In this document: positions 46,059 to 58,372 of the stretch, piece by piece | Position numbering within the stretch: position 1 is the stretch's first letter | How the letters are laid out: each line of letters opens with the position of its first letter | NCBI GenBank assembly: GCA_002077065.1 | Contig: NAJO01000018.1 | Span: 744,001 to 808,000, forward strand | Length of the DNA stretch: 64,000 nucleotides | From: Cryoendolithus antarcticus | Taxonomy: Eukaryota; Ascomycota; Dothideomycetes; Cladosporiales; Cladosporiaceae | Reading direction: 5' to 3' | Position numbers and translations under genes: made by a program | Notes under the pieces: generated by a model | Told to the model about the DNA's origin: nothing | Database searches by the model: none | Seen by the model: only the letters and a program-made list of their open reading frames with translations

Positions 46059-47861
46059 TCAGCGTCCTCCATAGAGATCCAGATCCCACTTCACAGGAAA
46101 CCTCTCCCTCCCCTCCGCCAGCTCCCTAACATAAACCGCGGCGCCCCTCCCCAAAACGCCAAAGTCCCCACACCCCTCCCCATCAACCATGACCTTCCTC
46201 CCACCCATCAAGTCAACCCACGTCTCACCCTTCAGCCCAATCTGCATCCTCACGCAATGCTCGATGCCCTTCTTCCCGATACTTAACACTACCGCACAGC
46301 CCTCCCTTCCCTTTCCACCAGCTCGCGTCCAACCGACGACTGCGGCGTCTGTGAAGTACTCTATCTGCGGTCCATAAGCATATAACTTCCTCGCTAGCAT
46401 TAGGCTCGGTAGTAACGTTCTCCCCTTCGCGTCCAGACACGCTGGGCTTTCGGCCAGCGGACCTTGCGTCCCGTAGAGATCACCCCAGAATACACATGGC
46501 GAGCTCTCAGCCCGGAGAAGTGTGAATGCGTACCACAAAATCTTGAGCTCTGTAGCCATGGGTGTATAACTTGCTTGTCCAGCTTGGGTATCATGGTTTC
46601 CCACCACCGTTATGGCTGCCTCGGGTCGAATAGCAAGCAGAGAATCCCGCTTGATAGTCCGCAAATCAGCGTTCTTGGATCCCGAAGTCACGTCCTGCGA
46701 TATCCGCGAGAAATTGTACAGCAGCGGCGAATCGAAACACTTCACCCCTTGTCCCACAGTCTCAAGCCATTTCGTGATCCGATGCACCTCGTTCGTCCAT
46801 ATTTCACCCACGATCAGCGCTTCCTTTCCCCGTAACGCTCGACTACAAGCCTGCACGTGCACGACCCAGTCCCGGATGAAAGCGTAGGAGATATGCTGCA
46901 CAGCGTCGAGTCTGAAGCCCTGAACTCCAGTGGAGCGAAGCATCCATTCGCCCCATGCGAACGTATCTTCGCGCACTGAAGGGGAAGTGTACCGTATGTT
47001 GGAGAACATCAGGAAATCGTAGTTGCCATGCAGATCATCCACATCCTGCGCCCAATTCTTGCCCGGCCTTACAGGCGGGGGCGGTGGCTTGCCGCGAGCA
47101 AATCTCGAGACACCGCTAGAAGACTGCCGGACAGGTGGTTTAGGATAAGTGGCCGGATCGTTAATGATCTTGAAAATCCCGTTCTTCTCCGTCCGCTGAT
47201 CCCAGTCCGTGCCGCTGAAATCCTCGCTCCCCCAGCTCTTCTGACTGTACTTCCCTTTCCGTCCGGGGAATTCATACCGCACCCAGCACTCCATCTTCCT
47301 CGGCTCGCCCTTCTCTACCCTCCGATCATGATCCTCAACTTCAACTGCCCAGCATTCCTCTACCCTGTCACCAGCCGTCTTATGGTTCAGCACCGCGTCC
47401 CACATGACTTCCACGCCCAACTCTCCCGCTTCTCTGATTAAATCTGCCAACTCCTCCCGACTTCCCCATTTCGTCGCGCGGCTGTATTTCTGATCGAATT
47501 CGCCGAGGTCCCAGATGTCGTAGCAGTCGTAGCCGTTGGATCCCACAGTGTTGGATTTACAGCCTGGAGGGAGCCAGATTGTGGTTATGCCGAGGGAGTG
47601 GAGGGATGGGAGGAGGCGAACTAGGAGGGCGTAGTGGGAGGTGGGAGAATGGGTGGAGTTCGTAGGAGGCGGCTGGGAGGGTGTGTGCCATTCGAAGGTT
47701 TGGAGAAGGGTGGTGTTGTCGGGGTAGGTGTCGTTGTTGTCGTCGTTCGGGGGTGGAGGTTTGGTTGAGGGGCGTGGTGGAACTGGCGGGGAGGGTTGCT
47801 GGTTCGAAGGGGTTGGAGGGGAGCCTTTCGGGCGGATATGGAGGCTCTTGAGCCAGGACAT
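46059..47861 (-). CDS. Intracellular alpha-amylase, GH13 (GH13_5-like)
   Basis: A single-exon frame of 600 residues with no signal peptide; the first 45 residues are Pro/Ser-rich and likely disordered. The GH13 TIM barrel is clear: LLQTFEWH at the first strand, WDAVLNHK (region I), GFRLDAVQHI with the nucleophile Asp (region II), EALIVGEIW with the acid/base Glu (region III) and VVGNHDTQ with the transition-state Asp (region IV). The layout resembles the cytosolic fungal amylases near bacterial liquefying amylases (GH13_5), thought to act on glycogen or on primers for cell-wall alpha-glucan rather than food starch. All catalytic residues are present, so it should be active. Subfamily placement is by motif recall only. 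Confidence 0.88.
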   Translation of the reverse strand: MSWLKSLHIRPKGSPPTPSNQQPSPPVPPRPSTKPPPPNDDNNDTYPDNTTLLQTFEWHTPSQPPPTNSTHSPTSHYALLVRLLPSLHSLGITTIWLPPGCKSNTVGSNGYDCYDIWDLGEFDQKYSRATKWGSREELADLIREAGELGVEVMWDAVLNHKTAGDRVEECWAVEVEDHDRRVEKGEPRKMECWVRYEFPGRKGKYSQKSWGSEDFSGTDWDQRTEKNGIFKIINDPATYPKPPVRQSSSGVSRFARGKPPPPPVRPGKNWAQDVDDLHGNYDFLMFSNIRYTSPSVREDTFAWGEWMLRSTGVQGFRLDAVQHISYAFIRDWVVHVQACSRALRGKEALIVGEIWTNEVHRITKWLETVGQGVKCFDSPLLYNFSRISQDVTSGSKNADLRTIKRDSLLAIRPEAAITVVGNHDTQAGQASYTPMATELKILWYAFTLLRAESSPCVFWGDLYGTQGPLAESPACLDAKGRTLLPSLMLARKLYAYGPQIEYFTDAAVVGWTRAGGKGREGCAVVLSIGKKGIEHCVRMQIGLKGETWVDLMGGRKVMVDGEGCGDFGVLGRGAAVYVRELAEGRERFPVKWDLDLYGGR

Positions 47862-48514
47862 GATTGGAGATTGATGCTTTGCGTAGGGAAAGGAAGTTGC
47901 GAGAGTGAGCGGAAGAAATGATCAAGACTTATCTTGTCTGCCCAGTACTATGAGCGCATTGGGCCGCGAGGCAGACCCACGTGCGGAGCTGGCGTCGTCG
48001 AGATAAAGTTGTGTATTGGGTCAATGGTATATGGACTGGATCTGATCGCACGGAGAGTCAAGGGCTCGTGGTGTAGAGAAACTGACTACATGTCGTGCTA
48101 AAAGCTAAAGAGGACGGGTGAGTTGCTGGAGGAGTTCGGGTTGGGTGTCAAAACGCCTCTGACACAAAGTACCAAGGCTATGTACGTCCTTTCTGTTTGA
48201 CGAACTGGAGACTTCTTGTATGGCAGCTACGATTGGGATGTAGGAGTGAGATGGCGCGGAGGAAGCAGATGAATCGATCTCGTCTACGCCCTAAAGTGCT
48301 AGCTATGGTACAGTAATGCTTGTCCTCGCTCTATGTCTCCAGTCTCTAGTCGCCCCAGGACAGCAGGCAAAGCGCCTAGAATCCGTATGCAGACCACCGG
48401 CAATCTCGCACCCGAGGGAATCATCCCAGGTGCGATTGCAGCTCCCCTCGCATTGTTGCAGGTACCCGACTCTCGTCGATCTTCATCAATTCTCCACTTT
48501 CGCGCATCACTCCT
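47862..48514. other. Intergenic region
   Basis: About 650 bp between the amylase start and the phosphate carrier stop, both on the minus strand. It should include the amylase promoter. Nothing else was recognised. Confidence 0.5.
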
Positions 48515-49611
48515 CTACTTCGCAATCTCAACACCACCAACAGCTCCAAGCGCCTTCTTGATATCTCCGTAGATAGCGAACTGCCCAGCAGTAAGCGTAC
48601 CAACCATGAACAACCTGGCGCCAATACCCGAGTAGCTGCCCCTCAGCCCAAGCTCCTTCGCGATCTTGATCAAGCGGCTGGTGGTGCCCTCTCCGGGCAG
48701 ACCCTTGGTCTTGTTGATCTTCGAGAGCATGGTGTCAGCCGGCTGGGATACAATCGCGGCCGCGAAACCGGCGATTACGCCGGAGCCGAGGTTCACGCCG
48801 GTCTGCATGGCGCCGCTGGCGGTGGCCTTGTCGACAAGGTTGCCGTAGGTGAACTCGACCATCTTCTCCATGACGGCGAACTTGGCCATTGTGTAGGGGA
48901 CCCTGTTGTCGCGTTAGCTGAGATATCCTCATTGTAGCCGTGAATATAAGGTCTACGCACTGCTTGAACAGAATCGGGCCAAACCCGCTGTAAAAGGCGC
49001 CAAGACCCTCCTGCTTGTAAATCTTGCTCATACCCCCAATCAACCCATTCGCGAACGTGGGCTCAGACACCAATCGGATGCGCGTCGCCTCAAGCGGGCA
49101 GAGCGCGATATCAGCGAAGAACTCGGCGCACGCGGCAGAAGCAAGGTAGACAGCCGTGCGGTTGTTGGCTGCTGTCTCGTAGCCTAGCAGCGAGATGGAC
49201 TGCTGCTTGAAGTACTCGTAACCGCCGAATTTGAACGCGCCTTGAAGGAAGTAGCCAGCGAAGGTTGGGCCGGCGCCGGTGAGGAGCGCGGAGGCGCCGT
49301 CTTTGGCGATGATTTGGCGGAAGCCGCCGATGAGGCCGCGGTTGTAGGTTACGGGGTCGAGTTGGATGCGGGTCTTGACGCTGTGAAGATCGCGTTAGTT
49401 CCGCGATTCGCTCACTGTGAAGTGTCAAGGAAGCTTACACATCCACGGGCGTGAGGCCGCCATGGGTCAGTGAGCAGCACACAGCGCCGGCGAAGGCGAA
49501 GCGGGAGTACAAGTCGACTCCGGAGAGCTTTTTTGGACCAGCAGCAGCGACGTTCTGCTTGAGGGCATCAAGCTTGCTGCTGCCCGTGCTGATAGGCGGG
49601 ATGGAGGACAT
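48515..49611 (-). CDS. MIR1: Mitochondrial phosphate carrier
   Basis: Inferred exons on the minus strand are 49611-49439, 49380-48961 and 48902-48515, giving 326 residues; introns are 58 nt each. Three mitochondrial-carrier repeats are visible. Signature PX[DE]XX[KR] motifs are TPVDVVKTR (completed by intron 1 splicing), CPLEATRIR and [20 protein letters not shown], across intron 2, is characteristic of the phosphate carrier Mir1/PiC. It imports phosphate with protons across the inner mitochondrial membrane for ATP synthesis. The N-terminus is short and lacks a long presequence, as in yeast Mir1. Neighbouring minus-strand genes are unrelated. Confidence 0.93.
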
Positions 49612-50154
49612 CGTGGCTGATGTGTACGGGAGGTAGGAGTGGAGTGGAGAAGTGAGTGGCGGTGGAGCAGTGAGGTTTAGGGATAGCTATCGGTCGCTGG
49701 GCAAAAAATGTTACGGCAGCAACACCGCTCTCAATGCTTCCGGCTTCGCCCGTGCCTGTTGGGACGAATCACCGATAAACGTGCCGGCACGCCTTCCCTG
49801 TCTGTTTCGGGCTGGCACTCCCGAACGCCGCAGTAGTACAGACATCACTTGCTCATATATGAATGCGTAAGATCTATCAGGAGTGTGGCCACATGAGAGT
49901 TGAGATGGGATTGTCTGAAATCGATCTACTGTCCGCCGAACTGGGCAAGTTCTCCACCGCCACCACGAGGCGCTCTCGAGATTATCCTTTGTCTGGCATC
50001 GTAGTCCAGGAAGCTGATAAGCTGTTTCCACGGCCAGCTCCCGAGACCTCGCTTCAATCTCCGTATTTCTCCCCTAGTCTGCCGTCTCAGCCTCTATACC
50101 TCATTCCATCATGTCGTCGTATTAACCAACAGTGTCACCATCCCGTTGCTCTGC
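49612..50154. other. Intergenic region
   Basis: About 540 bp between minus-strand genes, carrying the phosphate carrier promoter and the 3' UTR of the next gene. No gene or repeat was recognised. Confidence 0.5.
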
Positions 50155-51255
50155 TCACGGAGCTGGAGTCTCCTCCGGCACAGAGTCCGCACGAGCATAG
50201 CGATCACCCGGCTCTGCAGTACTCGCACGCACTGCCTCTGCAAGCGCCTCATCGTCGTCGAGTCCGCCATTACCCTCGCGGACCTTGAGCACTTCTTCCT
50301 CTTCGATCTCGTCTTCGTCGTGTTCGACGTCGTTGATCCGAATAGCCTGGCTTTGACTATCGCTACGAGGCCCGTTGAGACAGCGACCGTTCCCGTTGAA
50401 GTTACCGCCTTCAGTACGCTGACGCTTGTTGGGCGGGGTGACCGTACTCTCGCGGCTGCGTATGATGCCTTCGATGCCTCCTGGCATACGGCGCAAACGA
50501 CTCGAATTGAGTGACTGGGGCGTGGGTGGGTCGCTCGGGCCAGGGGTGCCACGCTCGCTCATGAAGAGGGGATCCGTGTCCTGGCTGCCAGAGCGAGCGC
50601 CGCGAGTGCTGCCACGAGGTCCGGAGCTACCCATGCTCGGATTGACGCTGCTGCTGCGCGAAGGGGCGGGTGGCGGGTCCATGGCTCTGAACGGGAAGCG
50701 GCCTTCCTGAGACTCCCTCGCTGCATCCGCAGCCTCCCGGTTGTCGGCCTCGTTCCCACTGTCTTCGCCAGAAGAGTACTCCTCCGGCCTCTTCGGGAGC
50801 GCAGACCGCGCATTACCATTCCTGTTCCTCTTGTTCCTCTGCCTCGTCTCCGCAGCCTTCACCTTCCCCATCTTCATCTTCTTCGCAATCGCAAACCACG
50901 CCTTGCGCTTGTTGCTCGGATTTCCACTCTCCAGATCCCCCGTCATCTTGGCCAGCGCCCTCGGATCCGTCTCGGCGAGGTAACTCCAAGCATCGCTCAG
51001 GAGCTGTTGGTGCTTGACGCGCTTCTCCCTGAGAACCTTGGTACCGCACTCTTCGGGGTTCCAGAACGGCTCCCAAACCACTTCGCCTTCTTTGGGGACG
51101 CGGAACTCTTCGCCAGGGTGAGAACCGGAGGTGCGGAAGAGGTCAAGCTCGGCGCCACCTTGTTCTGTGGCGGTGGCTGGCTGGTACCAGACTGGGTCCC
51201 ATTCTTCGCGAGTCCAGCCGACGAGGAGGCGATCTTCGCGGAAGGTGATGGACAT
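50155..51255 (-). CDS. Disordered protein with a C-terminal UIM-like motif, unknown function
   Basis: A single-exon frame of 366 residues. The first 130 residues look folded (TFREDRLLVGWTREEWDPVW, VVWEPFWNPEECGTKVLREK, then a basic KKMKMGKVKAAETRQRNKR segment that could be a nuclear signal). The middle is rich in Ser, Pro, Gly and Arg, and an acidic stretch (DEDEIEEEEV) follows. Near residues 333-345, DDDEALAEAVRAS matches the ubiquitin-interacting-motif pattern (acidic run, then Leu-x-x-Ala-x-x-x-Ser spacing), as in many ubiquitin-binding adaptors. I do not recognise an ortholog. The codon pattern and long open frame support a real gene. Confidence 0.7.
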   Translation of the reverse strand: MSITFREDRLLVGWTREEWDPVWYQPATATEQGGAELDLFRTSGSHPGEEFRVPKEGEVVWEPFWNPEECGTKVLREKRVKHQQLLSDAWSYLAETDPRALAKMTGDLESGNPSNKRKAWFAIAKKMKMGKVKAAETRQRNKRNRNGNARSALPKRPEEYSSGEDSGNEADNREAADAARESQEGRFPFRAMDPPPAPSRSSSVNPSMGSSGPRGSTRGARSGSQDTDPLFMSERGTPGPSDPPTPQSLNSSRLRRMPGGIEGIIRSRESTVTPPNKRQRTEGGNFNGNGRCLNGPRSDSQSQAIRINDVEHDEDEIEEEEVLKVREGNGGLDDDEALAEAVRASTAEPGDRYARADSVPEETPAP

Positions 51256-52633
51256 GGCGAATGCTGCAGTGGTCGGAGTTGTGGTGTGGCTGGGAGTGTA
51301 TCAACTTTGTGATATTGACACTAGGGTTGTTGAGTCTAAGCATGCAGACTTGTGTTGCTGTGCGAGTGAGGCGAGCCGTAGAGGCAATGCCGAACTTGAT
51401 CACTGTAGTTCGCTCGTCAGCATGGTGCGGAGTTTCGAAAGTCGGAACGCTGCGCCAATGTTTCAGGACAGTTGCGAGCGTAAGCATAAACTCACCTGGT
51501 GTAGGATAACGAAGCTTCAGTGCTTGAGTAAGAGCATTGGTGTTGTTGGTAGGTAGGAAAGTGGTGTAGAGAAACAGGTGTTGTTGCATGATACTCAGCT
51601 TCGCAACCTCACGATCACGAGACCCGCCATAGCACGAGCAAGAGACCGTTTGGCACTGAGTGAAGTTAGTCCTTTACCAATGATGATAGTAGCCCAATTC
51701 TACACGTAGCCGTGAAGCCACAAGTGAGTGTGACGAGACGAGCACAAGTGAGGTTGAGACATAGATTTGAACGGGTCAGGTGACTTTCCTTACCATCTCG
51801 TGCTGTCACGAGCATGCGTTCTGTACAGGTCCAGTCGTCTTCACGAGATACTTACAGTCTTTCTCTCTATTGACAGCCCGAGCCACGGTAGCTATACCCG
51901 GCAGGCCGGCTTCGACTGGCTCTGGGCCGGCGAAGGGCACGGTGTCCGTGGAATTGGGAGCGCTTGAATATATTGTGAAATCACGTCCATTGCCAGTGAG
52001 CCAGAACGTTAGTGCTCAACTGTCGTGATGTTCAGTGTCGAGCCCGAACAGAACGCAAGACCCCTTCCAAATTGAATGATACGCGTAGAACATGGACTCG
52101 ATGATGTCTGCTTGTGTCGTTCAGCTCCAGCTCAAGGCAACTCATCGACCCAAGCTCGTGGACACATGGGACGACGATGGAGTACGATGCCATGAGCCAC
52201 TCTATACACCTGTAGGCGTGGTGATAGTGTCTCGTGGAACCTGTGTGATGAGGAAGAGGTGAGGTCGATAAGTGACGTCGGTATTGGGTAGAGTTTCAAC
52301 TTTCCCCGGATCTCCCAGGGTGGCAGACGATGGTTGTTGGCGCTTTGCGGGCGAATTAAGCTCGTATGCACACGCCTGGGTCTTTTGGAAGTGAGTTACT
52401 GTGGTTGAGTTTTGTAGTTGCTCGACATTGGACGGGCATGGATTGGAGACGCTGAGTAGCCGCGAGTGATCGACACCCGGCCTGTCTATAGAACGCCAAG
52501 AGTATATCTCGAAGCGAGGTCTGGTCACTGGAGCAGGTACATCGCGACTTTTTCCTGTTCTTGATGGAGGAGTAGCTGTCCTGTTGTACGACGCCAACAT
52601 CGATGTACTTGTCGCACAGGGCGGGCAATTGTC
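51256..52633. other. Divergent intergenic region
   Basis: About 1.4 kb between the starts of the UIM-like gene and the DIP2 gene; it should contain both promoters and leaders. No coding exon was recognised. Confidence 0.5.
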
Positions 52634-55600
52634 ATGGCCGATAACGACGAGCTCCGCACGCGCCTCGATGCGCTGGACAACGAGCTCGAAGACGGCGACA
52701 TCACGAGGAAAGGCTATGAGAAGCGGCGGACGATGATCTTAAGTCAGTATCTGCCACCTGAGGATGTTGAGAGGTTGAACACTGGACTGCGAGTACACTC
52801 GGTGGAGAACAGCAATCATCCGGGCATAGGCGATGCAGCTCCCAATAGCTATGGAAACGGGGCAAGTCAAGGCGCATATGATGGCCAAGGTGCAGATGCT
52901 GGAGCATACGAGCAGCCGAGAGCGCAGTGGAACGTCATGCCGCCAGCGCCTGGGTACGACACGGGGCCGCCGAGCCAGGTGCAGCGATTCCAGGAGCAGC
53001 AGCTTGGGATGCAGCCGCAGGTACGAGCACGGAGCTCATACGGCAATTTGTCAAACCGACCCACAACTCCTGGGAGTAGTGCTCGACCTGGGAGTCAGGG
53101 GAGCTACTACGGATCAAGAGAAGGCACGATGGTGGGGTCAGACTATGCTTTCAACCCTGGGGAGAACAAGACGCCGCCGAACGAGGGTGCACAGCAAGGC
53201 CCTGGTTGGGAGTCGCCGGGTGATAGCAGTAGGATGAGTACTATGATGGACTCGCAAGGGTACTTTTCCGACTTCACCGGGCAACAGACGGGACATCAGA
53301 ACAGGCACGAGAGCTATGGTGGACCGCAGAGATACTCGATGGGCGAGCCGTTCTCTCCGTCAGCTGCGATACCACCACCCTTGCTTGGGCGGGACACTTT
53401 GGCTGGGGCAGCCGCATCACATCAATTGCCTCTCGAGCCTCGAGATGTACCATTTGCCGTGTACGATCCTCACAATGGCAACGTGCCAATGTCGAAGTTT
53501 GACAACATAGGTGCTGTGCTGCGACATCGAGGCAAGATGCAGGCGCGACAGCCAGCTTATTGGGTCTTGGATCCCAAAGGCAAGGAGACTAGTTCCATCA
53601 CATGGGACAAGCTGCACTCGAGAGCCGAGAAAGTCGCGCAGGTCATAAGAGAAAAGTCGAACTTATATCGCGGCGATCGAGTGGCGCTTGTATACCGAGA
53701 CACGGAGGTCATTGACTTCGCGATCGCGTTGCTGGGCTGCTTCATTGCGGGTGTCGTGGCGGTGCCGATCAACAACGTAGACGACTATCAGAAGCTGAGT
53801 CTGCTACTTACCACGACTCAGGCGCATCTGGCATTGACGACAGATAACAACCTGAAAGCGTTCCACCGGGACATCTCGGCTCAACGGCTGAAGTGGCCGA
53901 CTGGTGTGGAATGGTGGAAGACTAACGAGTTTGGGTCGTACCATCCGAAGAAGAAGGACGAGAGTGCGCCACTGCAAGTGCCAGATCTAGCCTATATTGA
54001 GTTTTCGCGAGCGCCGACGGGCGATCTGCGAGGTGTTGTGCTAAGTCGCCGCACGATCATGCACCAAATGGCTTGCCTGTCCGCCAACATCTCGACGATA
54101 CCTGCAACTGAAAGTACAGACACCTTCTCCTCTGGCTTGCGAAACGCTGATGGGACACTCGTTGCTCCACGGCCGACGCGAGGCGAAGTCATCATCTCCT
54201 ACCTCGACCCACGAGAAGGCTGTGGGTTGATCCTAGGTGTTCTGCTTGGCGTGTATGGTGGCCACACCACAGTCTGGATGGAGAGCAAAACGGTTGATAC
54301 ACCTGGTATATACGCCCATCTCATCACGAAGTACAAAGCCACGATCATGGTTGCGGACTACCCAGGTTTGAAGCGTGCAGCGTACAATTACCAACAAGAC
54401 CCAATGAGCACGCGGAATTTCAAGAAGGGCATGGAGCCGAACTTTGCCTCTGTGAAGACTTGCCTGATCGACTCGCTAACCGTTGACACTGAATTCCACG
54501 AGATCCTGGCCGATCGCTGGTTGCGACCAATGCGGAATCCTCGAGCTCGAGAGCTCGTCGCGCCCATGCTCTGCCTGCCCGAACACGGCGGCATGATCAT
54601 CGCTGTGCGCGATTGGCTCGGCGGGGAGGAGCGCATGGGTTGCCAGCTCACGATCGGCGGTGAGCAGAGCGATAGTAGTGATGAAGAGGGCAACCCTTCA
54701 GGCACCGGCAACGGCTACACGAGTCTCCTCGACGGCGGCAACAGCGAGAAGAAGCGAGGCAAGAAGCGCGCGCGAACAGAACTCAGTGAAGTCTTGCTTG
54801 ACAAGGAAAGTCTGAAGACGAACGAAGTCGTCGTCCTAGCCATGGGCGAAGAAGCCAAGAAGCGTGCCAGCGAATCCGGCACAATCAGAGCTGGCGCATT
54901 TGGCTACCCACTACCAGACGCCACTCTCGCCCTCGTAGACCCGGAAACCAACCTGCTCTGTCCGCCCTACACAGTTGGTGAGATCTGGGTCGACTCACCC
55001 TCCCTTTCCGGCGGTTTCTGGGCGCTGCCAAAACACACCGAAACCATCTTCCACGCGCGACCCTACCGATTTGTAGAAGGCAGTCCCACGCCTGTGCTCG
55101 TCGAGCCCGAGTTCTTGCGCACAGGACTGCTTGGCTGCATCATAGAAGGCAAGATTTACGTTCTCGGCCTGTACGAAGACCGCATCCGCCAACGAGTAGA
55201 GTGGGTCGAGCACGGCGTACAAGAACATGAGCACCGGTATTTCTTCGTCCAGCACTTAGTCGTGAGCATCATGAAGACCGTACCGAAAATTTACGACTGC
55301 TCTGCTTTTGACGCGCATGTCAACGGCGAGTATTTGCCTATCATCTTGATCGAGACGCAGGCTGCGAGTACGGCGCCTACGGCTACGGGGGGTCCTCCTA
55401 GACAGCTGGACATACCATTTCTGGATTCGTTGAGCGAGCGAGTGATGGAGGTGTTGTATCAGGAGCATCATTTGAGGGTTTACTGCGTTATGATGACTGC
55501 GCCGAATACGCTACCACGAGTGATGAAGAATGGGAGACGGGATATTGGAAATATGCTGTGTCGGAAGGAGTTCGACAACGGCGCTCTGCCTTGTGTGCAC

Positions 55601-58196
55601 GTAAAGTTTGGCGTTGAGCGCGCTGTGCAGAACTTGCCGCTGGGCGATGATCCGGCAGGTGGCATCTGGTCGCCTCTTGCGAGTCAGGTACGGCAAAACA
55701 TGCTGGCTCTGCACGCAGACAAGCAGTACTCTGGCGTCGATCACAGGGAGGTCGTGATTGATGATCGAACCAGCACTCCTCTGAATCAGTTCAGCAACAT
55801 ACATGACCTCATGCAATGGCGGGTATCGCGGCAGTCGGAAGAGCTCTCATACTGCACGATTGATGGCCGCGGCCGTGAAGGCAAGGGTGTGAACTGGAAG
55901 AAATTCGACCTCAAGGTCGCCGGCGTGGCGATGTATCTGAGAAATAAAGCAAGGGTGCAGCCGGGCGACCACGTATTGCTGATGTATACACACTCGGAAG
56001 ACTTCGTGTTTGCTGTACATGCGTGTATATGTCTGGGTGCGATTGCGATCCCCATGGCACCGATCGACTCGAATCGACTGAGCGAGGATGCGCCGGCACT
56101 GCTACACATGATGGCTGACTTCAAGGTCAAGGCTGTACTTGTCAATGCTGATGTGGACCAATTGCTGAAGCAAAAAACTGTTAGCCAGCACTTGAAGCAG
56201 TCAGCTCTGATACTCAAAGTCAGCCTGCCTCCGACATACAATACTACGAAACCTCCGAAGCAGTCCCACGGCTGTCGGGACCTGGGTCTCACGATCCGAC
56301 CAGGCTGGATTCAGCCCGGCTACCCGGTCATTATCTGGACCTACTGGACACCTGATCAGCGCCGCATCGCCGTCCAGCTCGGGCACAATACCATCATGGC
56401 TTTGTGCAAAGTCCAGAAAGAGACCTGCCAGATGACCTCCACGCGACCGGTATTGGGCTGCGTCCGCAGCACTATGGGTCTAGGGTTCCTACACACCTGC
56501 ATGATGGGCATCTTCCTCGCCGCACCCACCTACCTCGTCTCGCCAGTAGACTTCGCCGGCAATCCAAACATCCTCTTCCAGACATTATCACGCTACAAAG
56601 TCAAAGACACCTATGCCACAGCGCAGATGCTCGACCATGCCATTGCACACACGCAAGGCAAGACAAGCAGCATGCAAGAGCTCAAGAACCTTATGATCGC
56701 CACTGACCAGCGGCTCCGGATGGACGTCTACTCCAAAGTCCGCCTTGCCTTCGCACAAGCAGGTCTAGACCGCACGGCTATAAACACAATCTACTCTCAC
56801 GCACTGAACCCCATGGTCGCGAGTCGAAGCTACATGTGCATCGAGCCCATAGAACTCTACCTCGACCCTTCTGCGCTGCGGAGAGGTCTGATCTTGCCTG
56901 TAGACCCGGACTCGGACCCCTTCGCGCTGAAGCTGCAGGACTCTGGCATGGTGCCCGTGAGCACGCAGATCAGCATCGTGAACCCCGAGACCAATACCCT
57001 CTGTCTCGTCGGCGAGTACGGCGAGATCTGGGTCCAGTCCGAAGCCAACGCGCATGCCTTCTACGGTAGCAAAGACGCTTTTGACGCCGAGCGCTTCAAT
57101 GGCCGGACTGTCGACGGCGATCCCGGCGTGAGATATGTGAGGACTGGCGATCTGGGATTTCTGCATAATGTCAGTAGGCCGATTGGGCCTGCGGGTAATA
57201 TGGTGGAGATGCAGGTTCTGTTTGTGCTGGGTGGGATTGGGGAGACGTTTGAGGTGAACGGGCTGCAGCATTTTCCTGTGGATGTGGAGGGAAGTGTGGA
57301 GAGGTGTCATCGGGCGATTGTGCGAGGGGGATGGTACGTTGATTCCCTGCCAATGATGCACTCGTACCAGAAGCTAACAATCTCGCAGCGCTATCTTCCA
57401 AGCCGGCACCCTCCTAGTGCTCATCGCAGAAGTCCGCACACGCGCTTTCCTCGCCTCTCTCGTCCCCGTCATAGTCAACAGCGTACTGAATGAACACCAA
57501 CTAATCCTCGACATCGTCGCCTTCGTAGCGCTCGGCGATTTTCCTCGCTCGCGATTGGGTGAGAAACAGCGAGGCAAGATCCTCGCTTCGTGGGTCAGCC
57601 GTAAAATGCGCACAATAGCGCAGTTTAGCATTCGAGATCCGGACGGCACTGCGATTCCTATGCCCGAAGATGTGAGGCGTGGCAGCGCAGCAGGGACTAT
57701 GGGCGCTATTGGCGGTTCAAGTCTCCGGCATGCTGAGAGCTTGGCCGAAGAGCCTGGGCTTGAGGATCAGGGCTTACGACTCGATACGCATGATCCCTAC
57801 GCGCCTTCGACCTACGATCGTGCCGATGAACTCCGTACACCCACGAATGAAACTCCACGGCCATTGCAGCTCAATACCACACTCGAGTACTCGCCCATCG
57901 GCAACCCTAGTACGCTCAACTCCGACTCCCCTGTGCTTGGCCGCTTTCCACATCACACAGTAGGAGGTGGAAGCGTAGAGGAGAGCCCGGTAGATGATCT
58001 GAGTGCCTTCGACTTCCACCCTGGGTTCCAGGCGGCTGGCAGCGGGGGTTATGAGTCGCCCGTGGACTTGCAGGGTGGGTTTGGAGGTGGTGGTGGGGGA
58101 GGATTGAGAGTGGCGAATCGAGCCAGTAGTGACGATGACGATGACGATTGGGGAGCAGACGCATTGAGAGGGATGAAGTTAGGTGAGGGACGATAG
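52634..58196 (+). CDS. CMR2: DIP2/Cmr2 family protein: DMAP1-binding domain plus two adenylate-forming-like domains
   Basis: Inferred exons are 52634-57333 and 57389-58196 with a 55-nt intron, giving 1835 residues. Residues about 4-48 are a DMAP1-binding domain (LRTRLDALDNELEDGDITRKGYEKRR). A disordered Gln/Gly-rich segment follows to about 245, then two fatty-acyl-AMP-ligase-like domains in tandem (about 270-1010 and 1050-1790). The ATP-loop regions are atypical (FSRAPTGDLRGVVLS in the first, TYWTPDQRRIAVQLGH in the second), as is normal for DIP2. An acidic/basic insert sits near residue 675-715. Work on yeast Cmr2/DIP2 links the family to regulation of a subset of diacylglycerols. The tail is Gly- and Asp-rich. 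Splicing fuses GG-C-AIFQAGTLLVLIAEVRTR in frame. Confidence 0.9.
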
Positions 58197-58372
58197 CGAG
58201 CGGGGTGTATGTGACGGAGGCGAATTATATAGTGTCTATGTCACGTACGAGAAGCACGCGTACGCGCAGAGCTCGAAATGCATCGTATTGTCCATGCCTC
58301 CCGATTTCCATCTCCCTATCACATCAGGGCTCTCGTCGGAAGAGGTACGCTAGTCTTCGCCCTTCTCCCATT

